Assembly: GCA_963576725.1 (NCBI GenBank)
Contig: OY755244.1
Coordinates: forward strand, 38,919,855 to 38,983,854
Direction: 5' to 3'
Length of the DNA: 64,000 nucleotides
Source of the DNA: Azorinus chamasolen
Lineage: Eukaryota > Mollusca > Bivalvia > Cardiida > Solecurtidae
Shown here one piece after another: positions 53,382 to 63,112 of the stretch. Both the position numbers and the translations under genes were made by a program. Under the pieces are notes generated by a model. The model saw nothing but the letters and a program-made list of their open reading frames with translations. It was not told where the DNA came from and searched no databases. Every line of letters starts with the position of its first letter. Positions within the stretch are counted from its first letter, which is position 1.

Positions 53382-53470
53382 TAATCCTTTCCCTCATATA
53401 AACATCTTTTCACGCATCTGCAAACAGAGTAGACCCAGATCAGACGGCTCCTTTAGGATTAAAATGAGAC
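53382..53470 (+). mobile_element. TTAA-C left half
   Basis: TTAATCCTTTCCCTCATATA to CAGACGGCTCCTTTAGG; stops at the palindrome centre. Confidence 0.65.
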
Positions 53471-53493
53471 ATTTGTATGTTGTTTACTAATAT

Positions 53494-53650
53494 GTAGTTG
53501 AACTTCGATATATCGAATTTGGATAACTCGAACTAAATGTTCGGTCATTCCGAAATTTACCAAACAGAATTGTCCTAAAGTGTATCACTACGCATATCTA
53601 GTAACATATGGGCCAGCTTAATGAGGGTCGAAAGTAGTGCTGAAAGCCCC
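53494..53650. mobile_element. TA-E left-half fragment
   Basis: AGTTGAACTTCGATATATCG, GGATAACTCGAACTAAATG, then CAGCTTAATGAGGGTCGAAAG and a degraded core. Confidence 0.5.
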
Positions 53651-53689
53651 AACATGATGACCCGATTGTTAATTATCTCAAAGTAATTT

Positions 53690-53893
53690 GTATGGTCCCT
53701 CAAACTTCGAACCGGACGCTAAATAAATATCGGCATAGGAGACAGATGTCAGTATAATGCAGGGTAAAAGTCATGCAGAAAGCTCCTATAGGAGCTTTCT
53801 GCATGACTTTTACCCTGTATTAAGCGGCCACCTGCCTAAAAGTATCTAACTTCTTCTCTTTTAGGGTTCCGGTTTAGAGTGGATTTACTCTAT
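53690..53893. mobile_element. TA-B MITE
   Basis: Left end eroded (AACCGGACGCTAAATAAAT), core region near-perfect around AGAAAGCTCCTATAGGAGCT, right end GGTTTAGAGTGGATTTACT. Confidence 0.7.
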
Positions 53894-54377
53894 AATCATA
53901 CATATACTATTTGCATATGCTATGTATGATTAATTGCAAACTTCACTGAAAATTGAATCATCTACCAATTTCAAGAAATCATGCAATGGTCCTATAAAAG
54001 TGTACCACATTTATAAGTGTGATAGATGGATACTTCGTGCCAAATAGGGTGTTTTAATATCCTAAAAATAGACCAGAAGTCAGACAGGAGATGCCACACG
54101 AATGTTCACAACATCATCAGTAGCACAAATGAGGTGCACGCGTACTCATTAAACACATTAAACCTCATTTCTGTCTTGTGAATTCTTGCACCAGTCCCAA
54201 TTTGCCACTTGTAACAGGGCTAGATGTATACAATGTACGGCCTTTCTGAGCAAATAACACGTATTTAAGCTGTTACTGGAGTCTAGCTAGCAAATACTGA
54301 CGACTTGTTGTCAGAACAACTTCTAAGTTAACGCAATGAGAACACAATGGGAAAAGGTCGGACTGAAAAATCGTTTT
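53894..54377. other. No recognised feature
   Basis: Nothing recognised. Confidence 0.3.
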
Positions 54378-54561
54378 TATTATCGTTTCCCTCAAATAGA
54401 CGACTTATGGTGCCTTTGCTCTGTTTACTACTGAATAATATAGATCAGATTCTAGAGTTTCTGCAATTGTGCAAATGTTCGCATGACATCATAAAAATAA
54501 TCTTATTATTATTCAAGATGGTATAATTTGCTACATGAAAATTCATCAAGGAAAGTGTTAA
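54378..54561 (+). mobile_element. TTAA-C MITE, core deleted
   Basis: CGTTTCCCTCAAATAGACGA, TGCTCTGTTTACTACTGAAT, GATCAGATTCTAGAGTTTCT and CAAGGAAAGTGTTAA. Shares TTAA 54558-54561 with the next element. Confidence 0.6.
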
Positions 54562-54801
54562 CCATTTCCCTGTTCTATGGTTATTCCAAATTTCAATACC
54601 TACCGACTATTAATGGACAAAATAGTTGTTATGAAATATGGAAGGTGGAATATTGTAGCCATGTTAGAAAGTAAAGAAACAGATATTTCAAATTCCTCTA
54701 GCAAACCGAGCAGACCATAATCAGACGGCTCCTATAGGAGCCGTTTGATCTGGGTCTACTCTGTTTGCGTGAAAACACGTATATGTGAGGGAAATGGTTA
54801 C
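54558..54801 (-). mobile_element. TTAA-C MITE (CTAAAATGGCTA subtype)
   Basis: TTAACCATTTCCCTGTTCTA to ATGTGAGGGAAATGGTTAC. Core ATCAGACGGCTCCTATAGGA near-perfect. Confidence 0.75.
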
Positions 54802-55179
54802 GTACCGGCTGGTTCAGAGTTAATCAATCATGGTTAATGTTCTTGTCCTTCAGTGCTGACAGTTAAGGCATAACCGTGACCCATGGCGATTCAATGAAAC
54901 TCAAAAGAGATTTAAATATTATTCAAATATTATTCTGTCATTTTAATTGTATTTCGAAGCATTTGAACAGTTTTTTGGTGGGGGAATGAAATTGAACTGC
55001 TGGTGATTTCTCGTCTCAGCGTTTTTTCTAATTGAAAAACTAACACTTCCGACAAATACAGAATTGCCTGCTGACAATTCAGTCATATTTCAACGCTTTT
55101 AAAAGTCGATTGGATCATTTCGCACCGTCCATTTTTGTAATGAAACACCTTAAACTCCATCACTCCAGTCGCCTTTTGA
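54802..55179. other. No recognised feature
   Basis: Nothing recognised. Confidence 0.3.
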
Positions 55180-55255
55180 ATTACATTTGCAAACATAATG
55201 CACCCAGATGAGACACCGGTATCTCATTAAGATCAACCGGAATTTGCCACTCGGA
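55180..55255. mobile_element. TTAA-E core remnant
   Basis: TTTGCAAACATAATGCACCC, AGATGAGACACCGGTATCTC; strongly eroded. Confidence 0.3.
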
Positions 55256-55282
55256 ATTAGTTTAAAAACATAAGCAAATCGA

Positions 55283-55709
55283 AAACTCCATGGATACGCC
55301 TTTCAACGTCTTTGCAAACAGGGTATAGACAAATGAGACAGCTCCTGTTCGAGATCAATGTCTGCTCTGTTGCTTATGAAATGTATTGTGCTCACTGGGT
55401 CGTTGTCGTCATCGTCGTCATCGTCGTTGTCGTCGTTGTCGTTGTCGTCGTCGTCGTGCAAAACCTTTAATGTGACTCATTACTCGAAAAGTATCAGGGG
55501 TATCAACATGAAACTTCATATGTTAGTAGATGTCATTAAGGGGAAGGCACCTACATAAAAACCATAACTCTTGATTTCACAATTTTGGAGTAATGGCCCT
55601 TTATCGTTTTTTGTTTTTTTTAATTTAACTGGACAAACTCTAAATTAGACTAGCGTTGGCGCCGCATGCGGCTCTTGTTTACATGAATATACATGGAGTA
55701 AAGGGTCAA
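55283..55709 (+). mobile_element. TTAA-C MITE split by an insertion
   Basis: The left part (CTCCATGGATACGCCTTTCA ... TGCTCTGTTGCTTATGAAAT) ends near 55384; the right part (TACATGAATATACATGGAGT ... AAAGGGTCAA) resumes near 55680. The 300 bp between them is foreign to the family. Confidence 0.65.
55385..55680. repeat. Inserted repeat with (GTC/GTT)n microsatellite
   Basis: Starts TATTGTGCTCACTGGGTCG, contains the trinucleotide tract at about 55397-55457 and ends with the palindrome GCCGCATGCGGC followed by TCTTGTTT. The 3' palindrome near the terminus is reminiscent of Helitron ends but the class is not established. Confidence 0.5.
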
Positions 55710-55885
55710 ATAACTAGATGGGAGGTGAACAGACAACAATTTTTTTTTAATTTGTCTGGTGGCAAAACTTTAGATATTGTGTTACCGGTTTTTGTTTCTT
55801 CCGCTTTAAAAAAGAAAAATAATGCCTGCTCAATTTTGGATTTTGTGCATTTGACTACTTCCAATTAGGAAAATGTTGGCAGAGG

Positions 55886-55962
55886 ATATAGCCAACAACT
55901 TGGACCCCGATGAGACGCTGAGTTTCTCGGCATATCATTTGGATCCATTCTTGCGTACTACT
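55886..55962. mobile_element. TTAA-E core remnant
   Basis: AACAACTTGGACCCCGATGA, GACGCTGAGTTTCTCGGC, CATTTGGATCCATTCTTG. Confidence 0.45.
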
Positions 55963-56277
55963 TTGCACGCTACTCGTCTTCTCTTAATGGTTTCAATGGT
56001 CATTTATTTTTATTAACTCTTTCATTCATAGAAATGCCTTTAAACGCAATTTGCAATGACAACGTCTTAGAGACACAATATAAAAACCAACACACAAATA
56101 CTATTTATCTTCAAGAATAGCCATGCATTCAAGAAGAATTCAACCAGGTGAATGGTTTTACGCAAAGCTAGACATTGTGTTTTAGTCATTTGGTTTTTTG
56201 GTGTTGATGTTCTTGTTTGTGCAAAAAGGGATTAGCTGTGTACGTATTGTTTTACATTGTGTCAGTGAGATGCTTTG
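55963..56277. other. No recognised feature
   Basis: Nothing recognised. Confidence 0.3.
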
Positions 56278-56527
56278 TTAACCCTTCTCTTGCTGAATTT
56301 TAAAATACATTTCTCCTTCTTTACCCATGCCCTGTTGTATAATTACATATATCGTCAATGTGTACTAGTATTACGCTGTGCAATCACTGCTGTGGAGTGC
56401 ACTGGTTGCACACTCAACTTGTAAATAGTGCAGATCCTTATGAGACAGCTCCTGCATGAGCTGTCTCATCTGGGTCTTCACTATTTACAGGTACGTATAT
56501 TGACGTAAATAGCAAGCGAAGGGTTAA
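56278..56527 (-). mobile_element. TTAA-B MITE
   Basis: TTAACCCTTCTCTTGCTGAA to ATAGCAAGCGAAGGGTTAA. Core GACAGCTCCTGCATGAGCTGTC. TTAA at both ends. Confidence 0.8.
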
Positions 56528-56848
56528 ATGTAAAATACCACTATTAGTGTTTGTATAAGGAAACCCTGACGAAACAGGTCTCTGCTGCAAGAGTGAATTA
56601 CAAAATACATTACTGACCCGATAACGAAGTCAATAGAGCGTTCAGTTTTAAATCGGAGACTGGTTAATTACACGGGTCACATCAATGAGTTTATAATGGG
56701 ACTAATGACTCACTCGATAAATACAAGAGCAAGTTCACCTGGTATCAGAATATGTGATTCTACCTCTGGGACGTCCACATCCTCTTTCGCCGCAAAAGTT
56801 ACCGGAAAGCGACTCTCGGCGGTTGCTGCAATGAATGATTCAATGTTA
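56528..56848. other. No recognised feature
   Basis: Nothing recognised. An antisense/sense pair of short open frames overlaps the left part of the next element and has no motif. Confidence 0.3.
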
Positions 56849-57210
56849 CAGTGCTCTCTCCCTACAACGGCCTTCTCAATAACGAGTCCCTCCTTCAAGC
56901 AACGCATGTCACTGTTTCCTAAACAACAAGGCTCCAGAAACAACTTTTTTCCATCGTATTTTCTGTATGCCTTCAACAAACCCTATGTTGTAAGCACTCT
57001 TTAGAATCGTCACTTTGTGACGATTCTAAAGAGTGGTCACAACATAGGGTTTGATTGAGGCATAACGGTTTTAGTTCTCGAAATACACCTTATCTGGGGA
57101 TCTGCAAACAAGCTAATTATGTTTGATTTTCCCTCCCTATAACAACTCCCTCTGAACAACACATGCAATCTTCGTATCCCAAAGGCTGTCGTTGTAGAGA
57201 GGGATCACTG
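56849..57210. mobile_element. TA-C MITE
   Basis: CAGTGCTCTCTCCCTACAAC to GTTGTAGAGAGGGATCACTG. Core CGTCACTTTGTGACG with about 45-bp arms. Same orientation as the copy at 32044. Confidence 0.8.
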
Positions 57211-57473
57211 TATCTTTGTTTGAAAGCAAGATGGGACGCCGCGTAACTGTTTTACACAACATTTACGTTTTAATTAATAAACTGAAAGAAAGGACACTAT
57301 GAATCTTAAAGTGAAAGTCCCTACAATAAACGCATATTTTCTATAACATCATAAAACTTGGTATTTGTTATGTTCAATCATTATTATGAAGATTCTCATT
57401 TTGAACTTATATTAAAAAGTGCCACTGTGATACAAAATAGACCGTTTTCATCGAATAAAAACAAATAGTTATA

Positions 57474-57658
57474 CAGTAAAACTCCTGTAAACCGGAGGTT
57501 CAAGTTAGTATGTTTTTTGGTTTGTTTGGAGACAGGTGGCAGCTTAATGCAGGGACTAGGGAGTTATCTGCATGAAAATCGCACTGCATTAAGCAACCAC
57601 CTACCTAAAATGTCTAATTTCTTCTCTACTAGAATTCCGGTTTTGAGAGTTTTAACTG
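57474..57658. mobile_element. TA-B MITE, degraded core
   Basis: CAGTAAAACTCCTGTAAACC to CCGGTTTTGAGAGTTTTAACTG. Arms GGTGGCAGCTTAATGCAGG / CTGCATTAAGCAACCACC; the core reads GACTAGGGAG. Confidence 0.65.
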
Positions 57659-58249
57659 TTGTTTTTTTCTACAACAAAAGTTTATCGACCTTTGTCTAGC
57701 AGTAAACTGAAATGCAACCCAAATTAATACTAACACATTGCCGAATAACATCGGGTTTTCGATAATTCTATTATTATTATTATACCACATTTATATAACG
57801 CTCTTTTCACACGGGATATATGCGTTCAAAAGCGAAAGTTTTCTCTTCTTTGGCGTTTATTCATTTCAGTATATATGTAATTGTAAGTTTTTTTTTAAAA
57901 CGTGTTGCAAGTAGAGACTATCACTTTAATGCAGACGTCATTGCTTGCAGACGAAATTAGTTTAGCGTTCAAACATGATACTGTGCAATACGAACGGATT
58001 TTAACAATTGAACCCAACAATCAAACACTACATTTGCAAAATGTATAATGAACCGATTTGACTTTCATTTGAAGGGATGTTCTGCAAGGCAAGGTTTGCC
58101 AATGTGACCTTTGGAAAGTAATTCGTAAAGGAAACAGTAAGCATATGTTTGTCCACAGTGATCCTTCTGGTCTTGATAGATATCACATATATTTGCCTTA
58201 AAGTTTGTCCATATGAAGCCTTTACTTTATACATGTACATTTTTATGGC
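57659..58249. other. Mostly unassigned
   Basis: TATTATTATTATACCACATT at about 57770 with CGCTCTTTTCACACG and GCGTTCAAAAGCG resembles a 3'-tail-like repeat common in marine invertebrate genomes (recollection, not verified). The rest is unremarkable. Confidence 0.3.
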
Positions 58250-58335
58250 TTTGTAAGCAGAGTAAACCCACATCAGATGGCTTCGGTGAGAGCGGTCTGA
58301 TTAGTGTCTGCCGTATGTGCTTGTTGAATAATATA
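58250..58335 (+). mobile_element. TTAA-C left-half remnant
   Basis: GCTTTGTAAGCAGAGTAAAC, CACATCAGATGGCTTCGGTG, CGGTCTGATTAGTGTCTGCC, followed directly by another TTAA-C copy. Confidence 0.5.
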
Positions 58336-58556
58336 GGAAATAATGACGTCATGGATATTAATAAGATTATTTCTGATAATAGCATATGAACACAATACAT
58401 TTTGCCTCAGGCACGAGCTGTATAATCAGATCTATATTATACCATAAGCAAACTGAGCAGACACTGATCAGACGGCTCCTGTAGGAGCCGTCTGATCTGG
58501 GTCTATATCTGTTTGCAGATGCTTCAAAATGCGCTTACATAAGGGAAAGAGTTAAG
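58336..58556 (-). mobile_element. TTAA-C MITE
   Basis: AATAATGACGTCATGGATAT to TACATAAGGGAAAGAGTTAA. Perfect core CAGACGGCTCCTGTAGGAGC. Confidence 0.7.
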
Positions 58557-58866
58557 CAATATATTTTGCCTTCTGAGAACTACGAATATATCATAATGGG
58601 CATATTAAATGCTTCATAAAAAGTACAAAACCACATTTTAATATAAGCATTCATCCTATCAAAATACAAAATATGTAGACCGTTCTACACTTTATATAAT
58701 TACACTAATGCGTCCGTGTAGCGACGGGTCAAGTATAGTCTCTGTAAGGTAATAACACGGTAGTTTATTGCCAATATTCTGTATGAAAATAAACCAAATG
58801 GATTTCTTGTAAGTGTTTTATTTGCTAGACCGTGGCGAAACAAATGCAAGTATCACAGTGACATGT
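58557..58866. other. No recognised feature
   Basis: Nothing recognised. Confidence 0.3.
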
Positions 58867-59070
58867 TTAACCTTCTCGTGCCGAGAAAATAAAGTCTGCT
58901 AAAACTTTCATATTTTACATTTTATCTTTACATCTGATTCATTCAAGCTTTTAAGAAACTGTTGACCGAGCATAAATAAGCTTGGATCTCCTAGGGAGAC
59001 TCCTAATTACTCGGCGTCTTATTTGGATTTAAGTTGTATGTAAAAGCCTGTAATTTCTGAGCACGACTGG
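58867..59070 (+). mobile_element. TTAA-E MITE, degraded
   Basis: TTAACCTTCTCGTGCCGAGA, TTCAAGCTTTTAAGAAACTG, CTTGGATCTCCTAGGGAGAC, TACTCGGCGTCTTATTTGG. Confidence 0.6.
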
Positions 59071-59092
59071 GGTTCAGAAATGTCTTTCTATA

Positions 59093-59341
59093 ACCCTTTC
59101 ACCGCCAATGTCGCAAAAATGCACCACGACAAATAGTACAGTCCCAGAACAGAGTGAGATGCCGCATTTTCAATGCGGCGTCTGATCAGGGACTTCACTT
59201 TTTGTCTCAAACTCTATTTCTATATCTGTGATTTATTCCTTTGAAATTTGCATTTATTTATCTCGTTTCCTTATTTTACCGACTGAATTAACACAATTGG
59301 TTTGCAGACGACAATTAGAAATTTGTCACCGAAAGGGCTAA
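59093..59341 (+). mobile_element. TTAA-D MITE
   Basis: TAACCCTTTCACCGCCAATG to TTTGTCACCGAAAGGGCTAA. Core GATGCCGCATTTTCAATGCG: here GCCGCC/GGCGGC has changed to GCCGCA/TGCGGC, a paired change that keeps the stem. Confidence 0.8.
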
Positions 59342-59354
59342 GGTCGACCTAACC

Positions 59355-59430
59355 AGAACTTGCAAAATGGTTGAGTCCAGACGAGACACCAAATAAATCG
59401 GCACCTCCCAGGATTCAATCTGTTTCTTAA
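59355..59430. mobile_element. TTAA-E core remnant
   Basis: ATGGTTGAGTCCAGACGAGA, CACCAAATAAATCGGCACC, GGATTCAATCTGTTTC. Confidence 0.4.
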
Positions 59431-59432
59431 TA

Positions 59433-59638
59433 CAGTAAAAACCTCTATATAACGACCACCATATTGTATTAATTAGTTGGTATTTTGGGCAGGTGTTTGC
59501 TTAAAGCAAGGTGAAAGTAAAACAGAACGCTCCTATAGGAGCGTTCTGTTTTACTTCCACCTTGCTTTAAGCAGCCACCTGCCTTTAACACGAAATACTT
59601 GATGTAATTTAGTAGTCGTTATAGAGAGGTTCTACTGT
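59433..59638. mobile_element. TA-A MITE
   Basis: CAGTAAAAACCTCTATATAA to GTTATAGAGAGGTTCTACTG. Perfect core AACAGAACGCTCCTATAGGA. Confidence 0.8.
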
Positions 59639-59649
59639 ATATTCAACGT

Positions 59650-59801
59650 TTAACCTTTCAGTACGGAAAACGAGTCACTATTGGCCATTACTCCTGAAGG
59701 AACCCTCTTATCAGTATTTGCACTAAATGTTATTCACGGTAAGCTTGGCCGGTTTGAGTTTTGGAATAATCCATTTGAACATTCAACACTGAAAGGGTTA
59801 C
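59650..59801 (+). mobile_element. TTAA-F MITE, left core arm deleted
   Basis: TTAACCTTTCAGTACGGAAA to CATTCAACACTGAAAGGGTTA. Core reduced to CTCCTGAAGGAACCCTC. Confidence 0.6.
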
Positions 59802-59868
59802 ACAAATAGGAAGGATATACTATTACACCAAGATTTAAGCAGACATGTTCTTGAAGCAAGTAATGCCT

Positions 59869-60412
59869 TTCAACCTTTACTTCATAAATACCCTCCTTTC
59901 TATGCCCTAGAAACAGGGTAGACCCAGATTAGACTGTTCCAAATAGGAGCCATCTGATCAATATCTGATCTGTTTGCTTAATATATAGTATACGAGTAGA
60001 TACGATTCTACAGTAATGTTTCTGCCATGACATAACCTCTCGTGGCCATGTGCTATTATAACAATTAGTGTACAGTTGAACCTCGATATCTCGAATTTCA
60101 AGGGACCATGCGAATTACTTCGAGATGACAGAAGTTCGAGTTATCCGATTTATAATCTGGACAATTTCTCAAGGTCACAGCTTAATGCAGATGTAATGCC
60201 GACATTACTTTACACCTGCATTTAAAAGCGGTTACATATATTTATAGATATGCGAAGTGATATATTTTGAGCAATCCTTTATGGTAAATTTTGGAAGGAT
60301 CAAACTTTTAGTTTGAGTTATCCTGAAGTTCGAGTTATCCGAGTTCGAGATATCGAGATTCCACTGTAATTGATATTCATGATTTCATTTTCCCCATATG
60401 AATATGTACGTA
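59869..60412 (+). mobile_element. TTAA-C MITE interrupted by TA-E
   Basis: TCAACCTTTACTTCATAAAT, core CCAGATTAGACTGTTCC / GGAGCCATCTGATCA, CTATTATAACAATTAGTG, interruption 60073-60366, then ATTGATATTCATGATTTCAT. The junction sequences ...AATTAGTG-TA and TA-ATTGATATTC match the uninterrupted family order AATTA..ATTGATATTC. Confidence 0.75.
60073..60366. mobile_element. TA-E MITE nested in TTAA-C
   Basis: CAGTTGAACCTCGATATCTC to CGAGATATCGAGATTCCACTG with TA on both sides. Inner CTTAATGCAG / CTGCATTTAA arms but a reduced core without CTCCTATAGGAG. Confidence 0.75.
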
Positions 60413-60458
60413 TGTATGCCTTCAAGCAGCAGTGTTTAGTGCATATAAAACAGATCAT

Positions 60459-60636
60459 AACCCTAGACTCCGTGTACATGACGGTTTATACCTGTACAAA
60501 CAAAGAAACAAATTCGACCCAGATTTGACAGCTCCTGTATGTTCAGGATCTGTTTGTGGAATAATACAAATCTGACTTTACAATTGTGCCAATGTCAAAA
60601 CATCCTTTTTATATTATACCACTATGAAAACGAGTT
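60459..60636 (+). mobile_element. TTAA-C MITE, left part
   Basis: TAACCCTAGACTCCGTGTAC, CGACCCAGATTTGACAGCTC-CTGT, GATCTGTTTGTGGAATAATAC. Cut by the TA-C element that follows. Confidence 0.55.
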
Positions 60637-60637
60637 A

Positions 60638-60999
60638 CAGTGCTCCCTCTCTACAACGACACCCTTTGGGATACGAATATTGTATGTGTTGTTCAGAGGG
60701 AGTTGTTATATGGAGGGAAAATCAAACATAATTAGCTTGTTTGCAGATCCCCAGATAAGGTGTATTTCGAGAACTAAAACCGTTATGCCTCAATCAAACC
60801 CTATGTTGTGACCACTCTTTAGAATCGTCACAAAGTGACGATTCTAAAGAGTTGTCACAACATAGGGTTTGATGGAGGCATAAAGAACATACGATGGAAA
60901 AAAGTTGTTCCTGGGACCTTGTTGTTTCGGAAACAGTGACATGTGTTGTTGTAAGGAGGGAATCGTTATTGAGAGGGCCGTTGTAGGGACGGAGCACTG
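60638..60999. mobile_element. TA-C MITE, inverse orientation
   Basis: CAGTGCTCCCTCTCTACAAC to GTTGTAGGGACGGAGCACTG. Core CGTCACAAAGTGACG with about 45-bp arms. TA on both sides. Confidence 0.8.
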
Positions 61000-61163
61000 T
61001 ACTAGTAATCAGTAGCCATACAATTAAACGTTACAGTTGCCTGAAACATTAGTCTCATTTACTAAAGGTAGGTTAAGGGGCTGGATACTGTATACCTGTA
61101 TTTGACCAATCTTCTGCTGAATAAAGATGTCGACTCTTTAAAATGTTGTTCAAGGACTTCTAC

Positions 61164-61445
61164 TTATCCCTTCTCTTGCTGTATTTTAAAATACATTTCT
61201 CCTTTTTTACCTATGCCCTGTTATATAATTAATATATCTTCACTGTGTACAAGTATTTGGCTGTGCAATCACTGTTGTGGAGTGCACTGGTTGCACAATC
61301 AACTTGTAAATAGTGCAGACCCTAATGAGATAGCTCATGCAGGAGCTGTCTCATCTGGGTCTTCACTATTTACAGGAGCTGTCTCATCTGGGTATTCACT
61401 ATTTACAGGTAGGTATATTGACGTGAATAGCAAGCGAAGGGTTAA
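61164..61445 (-). mobile_element. TTAA-B MITE with a 33-bp internal duplication
   Basis: TATCCCTTCTCTTGCTGTAT to GTGAATAGCAAGCGAAGGGTTAA. The right arm CAGGAGCTGTCTCATCTGGG...ACTATTTA occurs twice in tandem (61340-61372 and 61373-61405). Confidence 0.8.
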
Positions 61446-61833
61446 TATTGTAACGATGTGTTAAAACACTTCGTCCGATAAAAGACGTTCGATAGTTTTT
61501 GTTGTTTCACGCGAAGCAATTTCTGGAACGTAATCTCTGAATTGATTTTCTTGATTTTACAGAAAATATTCTTGAGACTGTTGATAAGCACTGTCGAATC
61601 CTTTTTTCATGTAATATTAACAAAAAAAGAACCACAAATATTCGTTATTTGCGAGAAAATTAAAAGTGTAGAAGTCAAGGTTACAACACTGATTGCAGTC
61701 ATTCTGGGTTCGCGCATTCCTTCTCCAGAATCACGGTATGTGGGACATGCGTGTCATTGGCAATCAGTTTAAATCCAGATAAGGCGGTGTCTCAGGATTT
61801 TTAGTTGATACTAGATGGGTACAAAAATAAGGC
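61446..61833. other. No recognised feature
   Basis: A weak TTAA-E-like arm (CAGTTTAAATCCAGATAAGG) lies near 61764. Nothing else. Confidence 0.3.
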
Positions 61834-62029
61834 TTAACCCTTTACTTAATAGAAACGCCTTTTTACGCATTTGCAAACAGCGTAGACCCAGATCAGGCGG
61901 CTCCTGTAGGAACACTCTGATATGGGTATGCTATGTAATCCTATGTACATATTGTCAATACAAAATTCAACTACTAAATATTCATGATGTCATATTTTTA
62001 CACGAATATTCACCAGGGAAATGGATAAA
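61834..62029 (+). mobile_element. TTAA-C MITE
   Basis: TTAACCCTTTACTTAATAGA, CAGACCCAGATC-type arm GTAGACCCAGATCAGGCGGC, core CTCCTGTAGGAAC, end CACCAGGGAAATGGATAAA. Confidence 0.65.
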
Positions 62030-62119
62030 ACTACGTATGGCAGAGTTTGGTTTGAGATATATATTTTACTAGGATGAGGGTTAAACACTGTAAATAACTG
62101 AGATCTAGATAAAATGCGT

Positions 62120-62200
62120 AAATTATGTCTCCACCAAACCCTATGTTGTGATCACTCTTTAGGATTGTTTCCTCGAGACGATTGTAAAGATTTGAGAACG
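62120..62200. mobile_element. TA-C core remnant
   Basis: CTCCACCAAACCCTATGTTG, TCACTCTTTAGGATTG, CGATTGTAAAGATTTGAG; the right arm is eroded and outer ends absent. Confidence 0.5.
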
Positions 62201-62393
62201 CACCTTTATATGTAGCTCTGGATGATAAGAAGCGTACTTATAATATTTAATTGATTTACAATATCGTTAGATAGTTCTTCGTCAAATTCTGTCTTGCTGC
62301 AATTCATTAAGTATCGCCTAGAGTTTTCTAGCAAATGCGATCATAATTACACCACTTTAAACCGGACTTTCACATTAATATCAATGTAGGTCT

Positions 62394-62472
62394 TTAACCC
62401 TTCACTTCATATAAACGTGTATTCACGCATTTGCAAACAGAACAGGCACATATCAGACGGCTCCTATAGGGT
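62394..62472 (+). mobile_element. TTAA-C left half
   Basis: TTAACCCTTCACTTCATATA to CAGACGGCTCCTATAGG; breaks exactly at the palindrome centre, like 53382-53470. Confidence 0.6.
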
Positions 62473-62510
62473 TTTACCGTATGGCGGAAAATTGGAATAT
62501 TATAGAACCT

Positions 62511-62690
62511 GTCCTAAGCGGCCATTCCTTTATTGATCATAGAAGTGTTGCTTAATGGAGGGCAAAGGCAATGCACACAGTTCCTATAGGAGCTTTATGT
62601 GTTACATTTGACCTGTATTAAGCTATCACCTGTCTTACAGACCATTAATTAGACTTCTTTTTTGATGGTCGCTTAAGACAGGTTCTACTG
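62511..62690. mobile_element. TA-B MITE
   Basis: ATAGAACCTGTCCTAAGCGG to CGCTTAAGACAGGTTCTACTG. Core ACACAGTTCCTATAGGAGCT with mutated arms. Confidence 0.75.
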
Positions 62691-63112
62691 TACAGTAGAT
62701 AACACGTGGCTTTCTTAACGAGCGAAACTGATAATTGTTGTGCAATATGCATTAGTTCTTGTCAGGTTCTGTCATTCTTATACTAGCATGATACATATCG
62801 TAGGAGGACAGTTAATTATAAACACATTTTATCTAACACATAGGCTCTTTAAATAATTTACGAAACATTATTGTAATGAATGAGTTGACCTCAAATGCAC
62901 GGTCGGTGTATACACTACAATCCATCCAAAGTTACACTGAACCACATTATGAATGCACACTGGTGCAAGTTATTGCTTAATGCAGCTTTCTTTCTGCTCA
63001 AGTTTCTTCCTAAATGTAGCCACTTCTTACATGTAATTCTATGACGCAAACGTTTGCCGCTTTTGAGCTGTTTCTTTTGGAGAAGTTTTCCTGCACGTTA
63101 CATACAGATTTT
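62691..63112. other. Mostly unassigned
   Basis: A short TA-B-like piece (TTGCTTAATGCAGCTTTC) lies near 62972; nothing else seen. Confidence 0.3.
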
